From a virus: 54,990 nt of DNA. A program made the translations under genes and the position numbers. The notes under the pieces were generated by a model. That model was not told where the DNA came from, ran no database searches, and saw nothing but the letters and a program-made list of their open reading frames with translations. Below are positions 22,660 through 31,628 of the stretch, in pieces (within the stretch, counting starts at the first letter, position 1; each line of letters begins with the position of its first letter). Location of the stretch: positions 1-54,990 of the IMG/VR virus record IMGVR_UViG_3300048813_000106. One strand, 5' to 3'.

Positions 22660-25350
22660 TCAGGCTTCGGGGGTCACGACAGGGTTGTAAGACAGGCCAG
22701 AACCCACATGCGGGGCAGACGGCGCGTCAGCAAGCAGGAACGTCTCTCCGTCGCGGTCCCCGCCATGCGTCTGCAAGCCCACGACCCGCGGACTGGACCC
22801 GTAAGCAACGAGAGACGCAGCCCGCTGCATCGCGGCCGTCTCATTCGCTGCGATCAGCTCCGAGCGGTAGCCAACACCAGCTTTCACGAACCTGCCTGCC
22901 GGTACCGCCTTGCGTATCCGTTGCGCTGTACGGCCTGGGTCCTCTCCGGCCTGCACACCCGCCTCTACGGCCTTCAAGATGGCCTGGCGGACCTGGGGTT
23001 CGATATCACGACAGGAGAGCTTCCTAGAGCCCTTTATGCGCCGGATATCGGCATCCGCGATAGCGAGGTCAAGGCCGGTCTCCGTCTTGAGCAGAAGCTC
23101 CGTGTCACGCGCCACCCTGCCCGCATGAGCGGCAAGAGCCGGAGTCAGGCGCTGCTGAACCCACGCGGCGATCCCGAGAGACCGGACTACCTTCGCGGTG
23201 ACGCTGCGCATCTCGCGTTTCCCGGTCGGCAACTCACCCTTACGCACCGTCGTCAGATATGCGCTCGCAGCACGCGACCCAAGCTCCTGCAGCAACCCCG
23301 TCATCTGACCGTCCAGGGCACCGGAGAGGACCCTCGCACGCGTCGCTAGTGCAGGGCCTACGTCGATCACCTGCCCGTCAGCCTTCGCTAGCCGCGCCTG
23401 CCCAAAAGGGACACGGAGCACTTCCTCCCCGCGGTGCACTGAGAGATGGGTGAACTTGATGGGGGTCTCCGGCAACGGGTCCGGGAGCGGGTCGCCCTCG
23501 TCCTGGTAAGTGAGCGTCACATGCGGGCGGAAGCCGCTGTGTTCGCTGGCGTTCAACGGCTCGAACGCGGCCCTGAGCTTGTCGAGACCCGCGATCTTCG
23601 GCACCGCGTACACCGGCACCTTGCCATCGCTCGCCTCCGAAGGCTCAAACGTCCCCTGACCGCCAACGGTGCCTTTCGGGGGCTTCGTGGTAGCCGCGAC
23701 ACTGCGTGCCGTCTCAACGGCCTGTGCGAACGTCTCGTCGTCCACGTCGCTGCCGAGGAGCACGACCGTCAGATGGTGGTCCTGCACCCCGTCGTCCATC
23801 GCTGGCAGCGTGCCTGGCACGAGGTCCAGCGACACCATCCCAGTGCCCTTGCCTACCTGCGCGGCGTCCTTCTGCAGCTTCGACGGTTCCAGTTTCCCGG
23901 CAGCAGGCTTCGCTGGTTCGACAGGCTTCGCGGGCGCCACGGGGAACGTGAAATCCGACCCCAGGCCAGCAGACTCGAACAGTTGCTTCTTGAACTTCGG
24001 GTCATCCGGCAACGTGAGGCCAGCAGCAGCCATGTTCGACAAGAACAGGCCGACCTTTTCGAGGTCTATGCGGCCCGCCGTGGTAGCAACGATTTTCGGG
24101 GGGTCGTTCGTCTTGACCCCATTCAACCTCAACAGGCGCGGGATGGCGTACCGGTTCATCGGCTTGAGGATCTGGTCAATCATGGCGTCCACAGCCATCC
24201 CAAAAAGCTCCGACTTCACATCGACCATCGCATACGAGCCAAGGCCGTCCTGCCCCAGGAGCATGAAGTCAGCGGCCACGCTTGCGGCGATCCTCTGCTC
24301 GTACCGGCGGATCACCTTGTCCAGGTCAAACTGGCGGGACCCCGCCGCCGACATCAATTCGAACTCCCACTCCGCTGTCGGGAAAACGAGCCCCTCGTCC
24401 TCATCCCTATGGACAGTGGTAACGAGTTCCGTTACACGGTTATACAGCTCCGTGTTCTCCTGCGCGAACAAGTCCACACCCGGAGGCGGCTTCGCTATCG
24501 GGATACCCGCAAGGTCTCTCGCTGCGCCCACGGCCTCGATGTCCTGTAGGCCACGCAGCCGGAAGAATGACGGCCAGCTACGACGCAAAATCGAATAGCC
24601 TTCTGGATTGTTCCTGACACGCCGGTTGCGGATCAGCACCAGCTTTGTGATCGGAATGTTGTGGTGGCCGCCGTGCCAGTCGAGCTGCTCAAGGCCACGC
24701 AGGCTGCTGTACCCGTCGAAATGCCAGTGCAGCGTGGTTTCCTGGGCACGCAGCGGCAGCTTCCGCCACCCGACAAGACCGTCCGTGTACGCGCTACTGC
24801 CGGGGTGCTGGGGTTCTTCGGTGGTAGGCGTCTCGTCGTCTGAACCCATTTCGTCCTGGCCCGGCTGTTCACCCCGGCGGTACTTGAACACTTCCTCCAT
24901 CGCCGCATACCCATAAGGCAGATGGGTCAAGGCTTCGCAGATGAAGTCGTCCCAGCCATGCGACATGTCGTGCATCGATTGCTCAATGTGATTGCGCCAG
25001 CGGGGTTCGCCACCCTCAACCGAGTAGTCCACGCGCTGCGCGAGCATTTCGATCATGAACAAGAAGCCGCCCGCGATGGGGTCGTTATCTAGAAATTCGC
25101 GGTAACGCCACGCGGCCTCGCGGCCTTGGAGTTCCCCAAGCCACTCATCCAACACCCAGCCTGACCACTGTCTGAGACCCGATGTCCCGATCTCCACGAA
25201 CGGCGAGACCTTGCGCGGACCCTGGGACTGACGGTCCCCTACGGCCATCGGGCGAACGATGGCCGTAGCACCACCAGTAGATGAAGACGTGGAGCTACGC
25301 GACCCGATAGCGCGTGCACCTTGGGAGCCGCCGCGAGACTTATTCGCCAT
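22660..25350 (-). CDS. Portal protein fused to a 2H phosphoesterase domain and a MuF-like C-terminal region, 896 aa
   Basis: ATG at 25350 is preceded by GAGGAGG. Residues about 60-480 are a portal of the DUF935/Mu gp29 type (WRYREFLDNDPIAGGFLFM, HLPYGYAAMEEVFKYR, ITKLVLIRNRRVRNNPEGY). A Pro/Ala/Lys linker (485-515) follows. Residues about 520-665 carry two H-x-T motifs, HLT (H526) and HVT (H610), 84 residues apart and each in a hydrophobic strand (HLTVVLLG, HVTLTY). That is the signature of 2H phosphoesterases (LigT/2'-5' RNA ligase superfamily). Residues about 670-896 are helical and resemble a divergent MuF-type region (SELIAANETAAMQRA). The portal lies at the unique capsid vertex, so the 2H enzyme would be packaged in the virion. 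Two of the three parts are firm; the MuF part is weaker. Confidence 0.88.
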   Translation of the reverse strand: MANKSRGGSQGARAIGSRSSTSSSTGGATAIVRPMAVGDRQSQGPRKVSPFVEIGTSGLRQWSGWVLDEWLGELQGREAAWRYREFLDNDPIAGGFLFMIEMLAQRVDYSVEGGEPRWRNHIEQSMHDMSHGWDDFICEALTHLPYGYAAMEEVFKYRRGEQPGQDEMGSDDETPTTEEPQHPGSSAYTDGLVGWRKLPLRAQETTLHWHFDGYSSLRGLEQLDWHGGHHNIPITKLVLIRNRRVRNNPEGYSILRRSWPSFFRLRGLQDIEAVGAARDLAGIPIAKPPPGVDLFAQENTELYNRVTELVTTVHRDEDEGLVFPTAEWEFELMSAAGSRQFDLDKVIRRYEQRIAASVAADFMLLGQDGLGSYAMVDVKSELFGMAVDAMIDQILKPMNRYAIPRLLRLNGVKTNDPPKIVATTAGRIDLEKVGLFLSNMAAAGLTLPDDPKFKKQLFESAGLGSDFTFPVAPAKPVEPAKPAAGKLEPSKLQKDAAQVGKGTGMVSLDLVPGTLPAMDDGVQDHHLTVVLLGSDVDDETFAQAVETARSVAATTKPPKGTVGGQGTFEPSEASDGKVPVYAVPKIAGLDKLRAAFEPLNASEHSGFRPHVTLTYQDEGDPLPDPLPETPIKFTHLSVHRGEEVLRVPFGQARLAKADGQVIDVGPALATRARVLSGALDGQMTGLLQELGSRAASAYLTTVRKGELPTGKREMRSVTAKVVRSLGIAAWVQQRLTPALAAHAGRVARDTELLLKTETGLDLAIADADIRRIKGSRKLSCRDIEPQVRQAILKAVEAGVQAGEDPGRTAQRIRKAVPAGRFVKAGVGYRSELIAANETAAMQRAASLVAYGSSPRVVGLQTHGGDRDGETFLLADAPSAPHVGSGLSYNPVVTPEA

Positions 25351-25377
25351 GCAATGCGCCTCCTCGAAGGTAAGGTG

Positions 25378-26976
25378 TTAGACGGAGCGGCCGAAGCCAG
25401 CGCCGCCACCGGCACGCTGATGCAGCGCACCCCACCGTGACCCGCCGGGACGCCTGAGAACCTGGGGAGCAGCGACAGTCGGGGCGATACGGCTCAGAAA
25501 ATATGATTGCACTACGGAATCGCCACTATCCGTAGAGCGCTTGAGTCTCTTGCGAATCTCTTTCTTAGCTTCCACCTTGATCTTGCCGCCAGTGACTTCC
25601 TCCCAGCGCGGCGCCAAGAGGTCTGCGGTGAGCTGTTCATCGGGTGGGATCGCAAGCTCGAACCCTGACCCGGGCTCTAGCATTTCGCGGAGGTTCCACC
25701 ATGCAGCGTCTCGAACGGACGTGAACCCGAGCTGCCCGCCACGGGTACGCAAATCGGTTTTGTTGGATGCGACGAAGTCAACGACGGACCTGCCGCGTTT
25801 GCGAAGCTCGTTCGCGATCACTTCACCCTGACCAATAGCGTCTATCACGACGCGTGCGCCGCGTTCGGGTGCTGCCGCGAGGCCCTGTAGCTCATCGGTG
25901 GTGACGGCCGTGTCGGGCTCGTGGGGGCGCACCAGCACAGCGGAGATCACGGGGCCGTGGCGTAGCGCGTAGACGGTGCGGTCCTCCCCGCGTCCCGCGA
26001 TGTCAGCCCCGATGATTTCCAGCGGGCCGAGAGAATCATGGACAGGGACGATCAGGCTGTTCGTTGGGGCGAGCTGCAGCATCCGCCAACGCTCGTTCGC
26101 TTCTTCCAGATGATCCATGCGGATCACGGCGTCTACCTGCTGGCGGGCGAACTCCCCGAGCACATGGTTCGCGTACCACGCGGAGTCTTCACCGAACTGT
26201 GCGGCGCGCTGTTTGCGCCACACCTGCGTCATACGTTTCGCCTTCAGCACCCGGTCAAGCTCAACATGGATGGGGTGCCAGTCCTCATACCCCGCTGCGC
26301 CTTCGTGAATGTCGTAGAACCGGCCCTCCGGTGCCCCCGGTGTCGAGGACGCGAGCGCATACGCAGCCTGGTCGGATTCTGGTCCTGCCCCGGCGAACGC
26401 ACCCTCAAGGCTGTTCCACGTATCTTCCGGGATCAACTTGGCCTCATCGAGGAGGACGAAAAGCTCATCAGCGTGAGCACCCTCAATCTTCCCACTATCT
26501 GTCGGTGCGGCCATCGTGATCGCCCCGAACTTCAGGCGCAGCCCGAGGAGCGTCATCTCCTCCGCAGGCTTGAACGGCTCCCGGCCGATCCTCTCCCAGT
26601 TCAAGCGGGGTGCGAGCTTGGACCGAAGCTCAGGCCACAGGTAATGCTGAAGCTGACTCCACGCGCCTGCGGTGACGACACACTTCCAGTCCTCCCCGCA
26701 GGCATCACGCGTTAGCGAGAACCACAGCAGAGAGAGGACCGCCGTGAAGGTCTTTCCGAGGGTTCGCGGGCCTCGCACGGCGACACGCTGATGGTCTACG
26801 AGCGCCTGGAGGATTTCCTCCTGGTACTCCGTCAGCCCACCGGCCTGCCCTGTCTTGCGGCCCGTGGGCCACGTGAGGCAGTCACGGGCGAAGCCAACAG
26901 GGTCGTTGTGATACTGCGCGACGCCCGTGACTGGCGGGTCGAACAGGTCGGCGAGGCGCGAAGCGGATGAAGCCAT
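25378..26976 (-). CDS. terL: Terminase large subunit, 532 aa
   Basis: ATG at 26976 has AGGAGG. The N-terminal ATPase shows Walker A GPRTLGKT (residues 69-76) and Walker B LFVLLDE (residues 172-178), with the adenine-binding YQEEIL motif before. The C-terminal RNase H-like nuclease contains IIGADIAGRGEDRT, VVIDAIGQGEVI and SGDSVVQSY, whose Asp residues would bind metal. It pumps DNA into the prohead and cuts concatemers. It lies directly upstream of the portal gene. Confidence 0.94.
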   Translation of the reverse strand: MASSASRLADLFDPPVTGVAQYHNDPVGFARDCLTWPTGRKTGQAGGLTEYQEEILQALVDHQRVAVRGPRTLGKTFTAVLSLLWFSLTRDACGEDWKCVVTAGAWSQLQHYLWPELRSKLAPRLNWERIGREPFKPAEEMTLLGLRLKFGAITMAAPTDSGKIEGAHADELFVLLDEAKLIPEDTWNSLEGAFAGAGPESDQAAYALASSTPGAPEGRFYDIHEGAAGYEDWHPIHVELDRVLKAKRMTQVWRKQRAAQFGEDSAWYANHVLGEFARQQVDAVIRMDHLEEANERWRMLQLAPTNSLIVPVHDSLGPLEIIGADIAGRGEDRTVYALRHGPVISAVLVRPHEPDTAVTTDELQGLAAAPERGARVVIDAIGQGEVIANELRKRGRSVVDFVASNKTDLRTRGGQLGFTSVRDAAWWNLREMLEPGSGFELAIPPDEQLTADLLAPRWEEVTGGKIKVEAKKEIRKRLKRSTDSGDSVVQSYFLSRIAPTVAAPQVLRRPGGSRWGALHQRAGGGAGFGRSV

Positions 26977-26994
26977 CGAACCTCCTATACGTGG

Positions 26995-27885
26995 CTACGC
27001 GAGCGGCTTGCCTCTCCCCGGCACGATGGGACACCCAGCGATGAGAGGCACACGATCCGGGCGACTCCCGCCGGGCTTGAACTGGAGCCTGGTTAGCGCT
27101 TCGCCATCCAGGAACGCATTCCAGGTTCGCACGAGGAACACGGCCCGAATATTGGTCCCTATAGGCGAATGACCTTCCAGCTCGCGTTTCATGCGCTCAC
27201 GCAAGGCGTGGATGGCCACTTCGCCTGGGGCATCCCCGAATCGGCCCGTCAGGAGTTTGTCGTGGAAGGCGTCCACCTCCTCAGGCTCGGTGCCCATGCT
27301 CGCTAGGTAGAGAAAGGCGTTGTAGAGACCTCCCGCTATCCCCGACGGCGTGCGTGTGGTGTAGTCCTCGCCGAGTGTGGGGTGATCGACTTGTAGGCGT
27401 TCCAGCTCGGGGACAGTCGGAGATGGGAGGCCCCGCCCATCGAGGCGCCCCCATCCGGTGTAAAACCAAAGAGAGCGTATGGAGGCCGCCACGCCGTTCG
27501 CGTTCGGCACCCTATCGATGCGAAGCTGCTGGCCAAAGCTACGGGACTTGCCGGTATCACGCACGCCCTGCGAGGCACGAGGTAGACCGCCCACCAGCAG
27601 CATCCATTGAGCCGTGCCGGACTCTAGGATAGCTTCGCATCGATGCTGCGCGTCGAACATATTCTCCTGTTCGTCGGTGAGTATCGATGAGCCTGGAGCC
27701 CAGTCTCCGCTTTGCATATCGCGAGCGAGGCGGGCGACATGTTTCGGGTCTATGGCGCGATTACGGCCTTGCGTCCGAAGTAGGTCCTTCGCCTCATCGG
27801 GACCCACAAGGACCCATTCCGCCCAGATACGCGTGCCTGGGATGTAGATACGGGAGCGATCTGACGCAGTCGCTACGGTGGACAT
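26995..27885 (-). CDS. ParB/sulfiredoxin-like N-terminal domain protein, 296 aa
   Basis: ATG at 27885 follows AGGAGG. Residues about 30-125 hold NRAIDPKHVARLARDMQSG, then DEQENMFDAQHRCEAILESG and VRDTGKSRSFGQQL, the pattern of phage ParB-like nuclease-fold proteins (usually RPL...H-V..LA..M..G...DGQHR). The second half is helical and ends with NAFLDGEALTRLQFKPGG. It sits directly upstream of terL. A role in DNA binding or processing is likely, but it is not a typical small terminase. Confidence 0.7.
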   Translation of the reverse strand: MSTVATASDRSRIYIPGTRIWAEWVLVGPDEAKDLLRTQGRNRAIDPKHVARLARDMQSGDWAPGSSILTDEQENMFDAQHRCEAILESGTAQWMLLVGGLPRASQGVRDTGKSRSFGQQLRIDRVPNANGVAASIRSLWFYTGWGRLDGRGLPSPTVPELERLQVDHPTLGEDYTTRTPSGIAGGLYNAFLYLASMGTEPEEVDAFHDKLLTGRFGDAPGEVAIHALRERMKRELEGHSPIGTNIRAVFLVRTWNAFLDGEALTRLQFKPGGSRPDRVPLIAGCPIVPGRGKPLA

Positions 27886-27955
27886 CTCGTTGCCTCCTCG
27901 CTAGGTGATGAGCATGTGCCCGGGCGCTTCGCACGTCGCGGGCACACACTTCATG

Positions 27956-28171
27956 CTAACGGAAGATCGGATGGTCCTTCGGCGAATGGCGTGTCGGCAA
28001 CCCGAAGAACGCCCATGCGTTGTGAACGTCCTCCTCCATCAGTGCGCGGTCGAAGCGTCCTGACTCGCAGTCCGCGTAAATGACCTTCTGGATGATGTGA
28101 CTGGCGGGAGAAGCGAGGATGTGGGCCACCCGTCGAGAGAGAGCCGCGACTGGGTCCACGGTGTCAGCCAC
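27956..28171 (-). CDS. Hypothetical protein, 71 aa
   Basis: GTG at 28171 overlaps the previous gene by 8 bases. The sequence DPVAALSRRVAHILASPASH is helical. There is a single Cys. Not recognised. Lies in the block just upstream of the ParB-like and terminase genes, separated from them by about 70 bases that hold nothing obvious. Confidence 0.55.
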   Translation of the reverse strand: MADTVDPVAALSRRVAHILASPASHIIQKVIYADCESGRFDRALMEEDVHNAWAFFGLPTRHSPKDHPIFR

Positions 28172-28715
28172 GGTCGTCTAGGTGTTCCGTGCGATCAAGA
28201 GCCCGCAGGACCGCACGCGTAGCGTCACCCGAAGGCAGTGACCGTAGCGTGTCTTTGAGAGCGTTACGCAGCAGCAGGGCGTCCGCAAAGTTCGCGTCAC
28301 TCTCGTTCTGCACCGCGTCGATGATCTCCTTCGCGTAGTACCGGATCATGTGCTCCTGAACCCACGCCCACACGTCGAAGGGGCCGCGCTCCCGGCCCCC
28401 CTCGATGGCCTTCGCTTCGCCGCGAGGACCGTGTTTGGCCACGGGAGGAGCCTCCACCCGCAGGATCTCAGCCTCAACCGCAAGCAACATCCTAAGAGAG
28501 CGCGGGTGCCTCCACTCGCACCGGTTTAGCTGCTCGCGTGCAGCCATCAGGAACTGATCATCTTCGATCTGCTCGTACCTCTCTTCGACCCGTCGGGTCA
28601 GGACCGCCTCCCGCTGCTCGGCGGTAAGGGGTGCCAGTCCGAGAGCCCTCCGAGCGGCTTCAACGGGTTCAAGGATGGCCCTCTCTTGCTCAACGCGCTC
28701 GTCAACCGTGCTCAT
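28164..28715 (-). CDS. Helical hypothetical protein, 183 aa
   Basis: The protein is helical throughout, with Arg/Glu-rich segments (EQREAVLTRRVEERYEQIED) and FDVWAWVQEHMIRYYAKEII. No catalytic motif seen. Size and location upstream of terL would suit a small terminase, but the 35303-35932 gene is a better candidate. Coupled by overlap to the 71-aa gene. Confidence 0.6.
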   Translation of the reverse strand: MSTVDERVEQERAILEPVEAARRALGLAPLTAEQREAVLTRRVEERYEQIEDDQFLMAAREQLNRCEWRHPRSLRMLLAVEAEILRVEAPPVAKHGPRGEAKAIEGGRERGPFDVWAWVQEHMIRYYAKEIIDAVQNESDANFADALLLRNALKDTLRSLPSGDATRAVLRALDRTEHLDDRG

Positions 28716-28746
28716 GCCGTCCTCCTCGCTCGTATCGAGACGCGAA

Positions 28747-29061
28747 TCATAGAACCGAAGGCACGAACGAGACGCTCACGACGACAGGCAGCACCTTCTT
28801 GAACGGTGCCGGGCAGGTGATGACAGCCAACCACTGCCCGGATTCTCCGAGTTCCGAGACGACGACGGCTTCGTACACGTTCGTTTCGAGTTTCGGGAGG
28901 GTGATCGGACCGACAGGCCCGACAGTGGGGTTTTCCTTGCGGGCCGCAGGCGAGTAGATCAGCGCCGACAGCGACAGGGGTTCGACGGGCGCCCCCGTCT
29001 TGGTGTTCGTGACCGTGATTTCAAGCTCCCACGGGTCCCCGACATACAAGGGCTGGTTCAA
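28747..29061 (-). CDS. Ig-like beta protein, probably virion-associated, 104 aa
   Basis: TTG at 29061 overlaps the upstream stop (TTGA). The sequence PLYVGDPWELEITVTNTKTG, LSALIYSPA and a YEAVVVSELGESGQWLAVIT strand pair suggest a small beta-sandwich, seen in phage accessory head or tail proteins. Follows the repeat fibre gene in the same operon. The role is inferred. Confidence 0.6.
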   Translation of the reverse strand: MNQPLYVGDPWELEITVTNTKTGAPVEPLSLSALIYSPAARKENPTVGPVGPITLPKLETNVYEAVVVSELGESGQWLAVITCPAPFKKVLPVVVSVSFVPSVL

Positions 29062-30434
29062 GACGGTCCGCCTTCCAAGGTCGTCGGGGCACGCGAAACC
29101 ACCCCAAGGGTCGTCGGAGCGCGAGAGGCCCCCGTCAACGTCAGGGGGCTACGGCTAACGACAGTCAGGGTCGTCGGGGTCGGTGGCAGAAGCACTTCGA
29201 TCCCGGCGAGCACCCCACCCGCCCTCAACGCGGCGAAACCACTGGAGAGCCGCGACCCGACAGCACCCAGCCTGCCCCCTACGGAGAGCTGGACGGCAGA
29301 GGACGCGAACTTGACGCCTTCCGCACGGTTCCGGGCGGCTGCGGGGAATCTCGGTTCGCCTGCGGAGCCCTTTAGTCCTGCGACTTGGCTCCCGGCGCTC
29401 GCGCGGGACGTGGCCGTACCCGACGCAGTCTTCTGGCCCGTGGTGAGCGTGCGTGCTGCCGCAGAGAAGGCCGCCGCGCCTGTGTTGATGACTTCGGAGG
29501 CGGCCGTGAGGAAGCCTGCGGCCCGTGGGGAGGCTTGCCCGGACGTGGACTTCGACCCCGTGGCCGTCAGGCGCGGGCCACCGAGAAGGGAGGGTTGGCC
29601 TGACGCGCCCTTCGCTCCAGACGCGATGACTCGGGTGCCCGTAGGCAGTGTTGGCTGGCCTGAGGCGCCCTTGGTGCCCACGGTCGCACCGGTTGCCCCC
29701 GAACGGACAGTGGAGGTTCCGCTCGCGCTCTTGACGCCCGCGCCTTTCACGGCCCCAGCCGCACGAGGAACACCTTCCCCCGACGCCGCCTTCGCGCCTA
29801 CAACGCTCGTACGCGATCCGTCACGCAGCACAGGCTGGCCTGCGAGGGCCTTGGCACCCGACGCCGTGACCCTACCGGAGGCGCGCAGCACTCCTTCGCC
29901 CTTCGCGCCCTTCGCGCCCGTTGCCTGCAAGCCCCCTGCGGCACGTACGGTCGCGGTACCGCTGAACGCTTCTTCGGATTCTTTCCCGATCGCCCAAAAC
30001 CCGATAGGGCCGTCCGGTTCCAGGACAGACCATTTCTGGTTGGAGATCTGCGACTCGGCGGTATTGCCGCTCCTCACCGTACTCGTGCCCGCGAGACCGG
30101 CTTTGACTTTGATACCACCCGCAGCGGGGTAGAACACAAGCCAGTAGAAACTGCCTTTCACGACCGGGACGGCCGTGGTGAGCGTCACCTTGTTTTCACC
30201 GACGACGGGTTTGCCGCCGAGCTTTTCCCCTCCCAAGACGGCACCGACAGCACCTGCCACGTCTTCACAGACGGCCCATTTAGCCACCGCCGCGCTGGTG
30301 GTGTTCAGCCAGATCGCGAGTTCTTCGATCGTCCCCGAGGCGAGCGCTTCTACCCGCTGTCCGATCGCCTCTTCCGCTGATGTCCCGAATTTACTGCCGC
30401 CGCCTTCGGTCGTCGCGCCCGCAAGAACAGCCAT
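29058..30434 (-). CDS. Fibre-like protein with about a dozen 21-22-residue Gly/Ser/Ala repeats, 458 aa
   Basis: Residues 1-150 form a beta-rich head (IEELAIWLNTTSAAVAKW, SFYWLVFYPAAGGIKV). From about residue 160 to 400 an imperfect unit A-x-G-x-K-x-A-S-G-x-x-x-x-R-x-x-G-x recurs, e.g. GAKGASGQPSLLGGPRLTAT. The C-terminus has a second repeat, SRAPTTLGVVSRAPTTL. No Cys in the repeat region. The repeats would suit a thin trimeric fibre or collagen-like stalk. It is encoded upstream of the terminase, with two further virion-like proteins. Receptor binding is possible. Confidence 0.65.
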   Translation of the reverse strand: MAVLAGATTEGGGSKFGTSAEEAIGQRVEALASGTIEELAIWLNTTSAAVAKWAVCEDVAGAVGAVLGGEKLGGKPVVGENKVTLTTAVPVVKGSFYWLVFYPAAGGIKVKAGLAGTSTVRSGNTAESQISNQKWSVLEPDGPIGFWAIGKESEEAFSGTATVRAAGGLQATGAKGAKGEGVLRASGRVTASGAKALAGQPVLRDGSRTSVVGAKAASGEGVPRAAGAVKGAGVKSASGTSTVRSGATGATVGTKGASGQPTLPTGTRVIASGAKGASGQPSLLGGPRLTATGSKSTSGQASPRAAGFLTAASEVINTGAAAFSAAARTLTTGQKTASGTATSRASAGSQVAGLKGSAGEPRFPAAARNRAEGVKFASSAVQLSVGGRLGAVGSRLSSGFAALRAGGVLAGIEVLLPPTPTTLTVVSRSPLTLTGASRAPTTLGVVSRAPTTLEGGPS

Positions 30435-30438
30435 GGCA

Positions 30439-31047
30439 CTACGGTGCCGGCGTGCCTTCCGCGAGGTTCATGTCCGACTCGGATGATTTGACCGTGTAGG
30501 TGCCTTCCGAGCCGTATTTCTCCGGGGTCGTAAGGATGCTGAACCCGAGCCAGTGTTTCGCGGAACCGATACCGGAGGCGGCTTCGTTGTAGCACTCCGC
30601 GTTGATCGTTTTCCCGGCAGGGATTTTCAACGCGTGTTCCGTAGTGTCTTCCGTCTTGCCTTCCGCTGCGGCTTCGAATTTCGTTTCGATCCGTGCGTAG
30701 GAGCCGCCCGTCAGCTCGGTCAGCTTGATGTATTCGCTCGCGGCTTTCAATTCCGTCGTGAACGACACGGCTGCGCCGCCTTCGATGAGGGACACTTCGA
30801 ATTCGTTGGTGGCCGCGCCGACGACGTAGTAGGGCCTCAGAGCAACGAGACCCGCGCCGCCGGAGAGGACGGGGAAGTAGACGACGTTCCCGTTCGCGAG
30901 ACCGTTCGCCGTCTTTTTGATTTTCGTGCCAGCCGTCGAGGCTTCCACCGCTGCTGCGGCGGCGGCTTCCATCGCGCCGACCCAGCGTGCGGTGGTGTGC
31001 CATGAGGCGTTCAGGGCGATCGTCTTCTGCTCACCTGTCCAGGGCAT
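30439..31047 (-). CDS. Probable virion structural protein, 202 aa
   Basis: ATG at 31047 overlaps the previous stop. Beta-rich sequence such as VVYFPVLSGGAGL, EFEVSLIEGGAAVSFTTEL, GSYARIETKFEAAAEGKT and LGFSILTTPEKYGSEGTYTV resembles phage tail-tube-like or fibre proteins. It forms a unit with the repeat fibre protein directly downstream. No specific family assigned. Confidence 0.6.
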   Translation of the reverse strand: MPWTGEQKTIALNASWHTTARWVGAMEAAAAAAVEASTAGTKIKKTANGLANGNVVYFPVLSGGAGLVALRPYYVVGAATNEFEVSLIEGGAAVSFTTELKAASEYIKLTELTGGSYARIETKFEAAAEGKTEDTTEHALKIPAGKTINAECYNEAASGIGSAKHWLGFSILTTPEKYGSEGTYTVKSSESDMNLAEGTPAP

Positions 31048-31322
31048 CAGGCCACCACCTCCTGCTCGGGCACGGTCTCTACGTCCACGATCTCCACGCC
31101 CGTGATGACGTGCGCCGCGACACTCGCCCAGCCAAGCTCGAGCACCACGTCACGCTCACGGTTCCCTGAGCCAGTCTCTGTGGTCGCGTCTGCTGGTCCG
31201 CCGTGCGCGACACTGATCTTGGAGGCAACCAATGCGCCTTGCTGCCCGCACGCGTCCTCCCCCATCTCCGGGGACTCGATCGTCGCGTTCTCGCCTTCCT
31301 TGTGGATCAGCAGCCTCGGCAT
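31047..31322 (-). CDS. Small beta protein of the fibre block, 91 aa
   Basis: ATG at 31322 is preceded by AAGGGAG. A longer frame from 31487 is rejected because its first 55 residues are Arg/Ser/Pro-rich shadow. The product (MPRLLIHKEGENATIESP ... DVVLELGWASVAAHV) ends in an acidic stretch, EIVDVETVPEQEVV. First gene of the fibre operon. Role unknown. Confidence 0.6.
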   Translation of the reverse strand: MPRLLIHKEGENATIESPEMGEDACGQQGALVASKISVAHGGPADATTETGSGNRERDVVLELGWASVAAHVITGVEIVDVETVPEQEVVA

Positions 31323-31347
31323 ACGGGCTCCCTTCGAGTAGTGAGAT

Positions 31348-31602
31348 TCAGGTATGGACGGGCGGATCGGGCTGCGACGCCTGCCAGGACTGCGCGACAC
31401 CCGTGGGCAACTCGGCCTGCAGAACGGGCTCGCCATTCGTTGGGCATGGCACCCAGGCGTTCCACTCGATCCTGCCGACCGTCGCATCGTTCTCGATGAT
31501 CGGCCGCGTCAAGGGTTTCCACACGATACCCGCGTGGTCGCCGCCGCAACGCGCGCAGTTGCCGATGTGCGCGAGCAGCGCAGGGTCTGAGGTGTGCTCC
31601 AT
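31348..31602 (-). CDS. Zinc-ribbon protein, 84 aa
   Basis: ATG at 31602 has GGAGG 7 bases before it. CARCGG near residue 16 and WVPCPTNGEP near residue 50 give three Cys in a ribbon-like spacing, with His residues near by. Such small proteins are frequent in actinophages and have no known role. Confidence 0.6.
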   Translation of the reverse strand: MEHTSDPALLAHIGNCARCGGDHAGIVWKPLTRPIIENDATVGRIEWNAWVPCPTNGEPVLQAELPTGVAQSWQASQPDPPVHT

Positions 31603-31628
31603 CGCGGAGCCTCCAATCAAGTCGCGAG

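Noticed and set aside
23446-24598. Two long plus-strand frames of 367 and 309 codons
   Set aside because: Both are antisense to the portal fusion, whose three regions are clearly protein-like.
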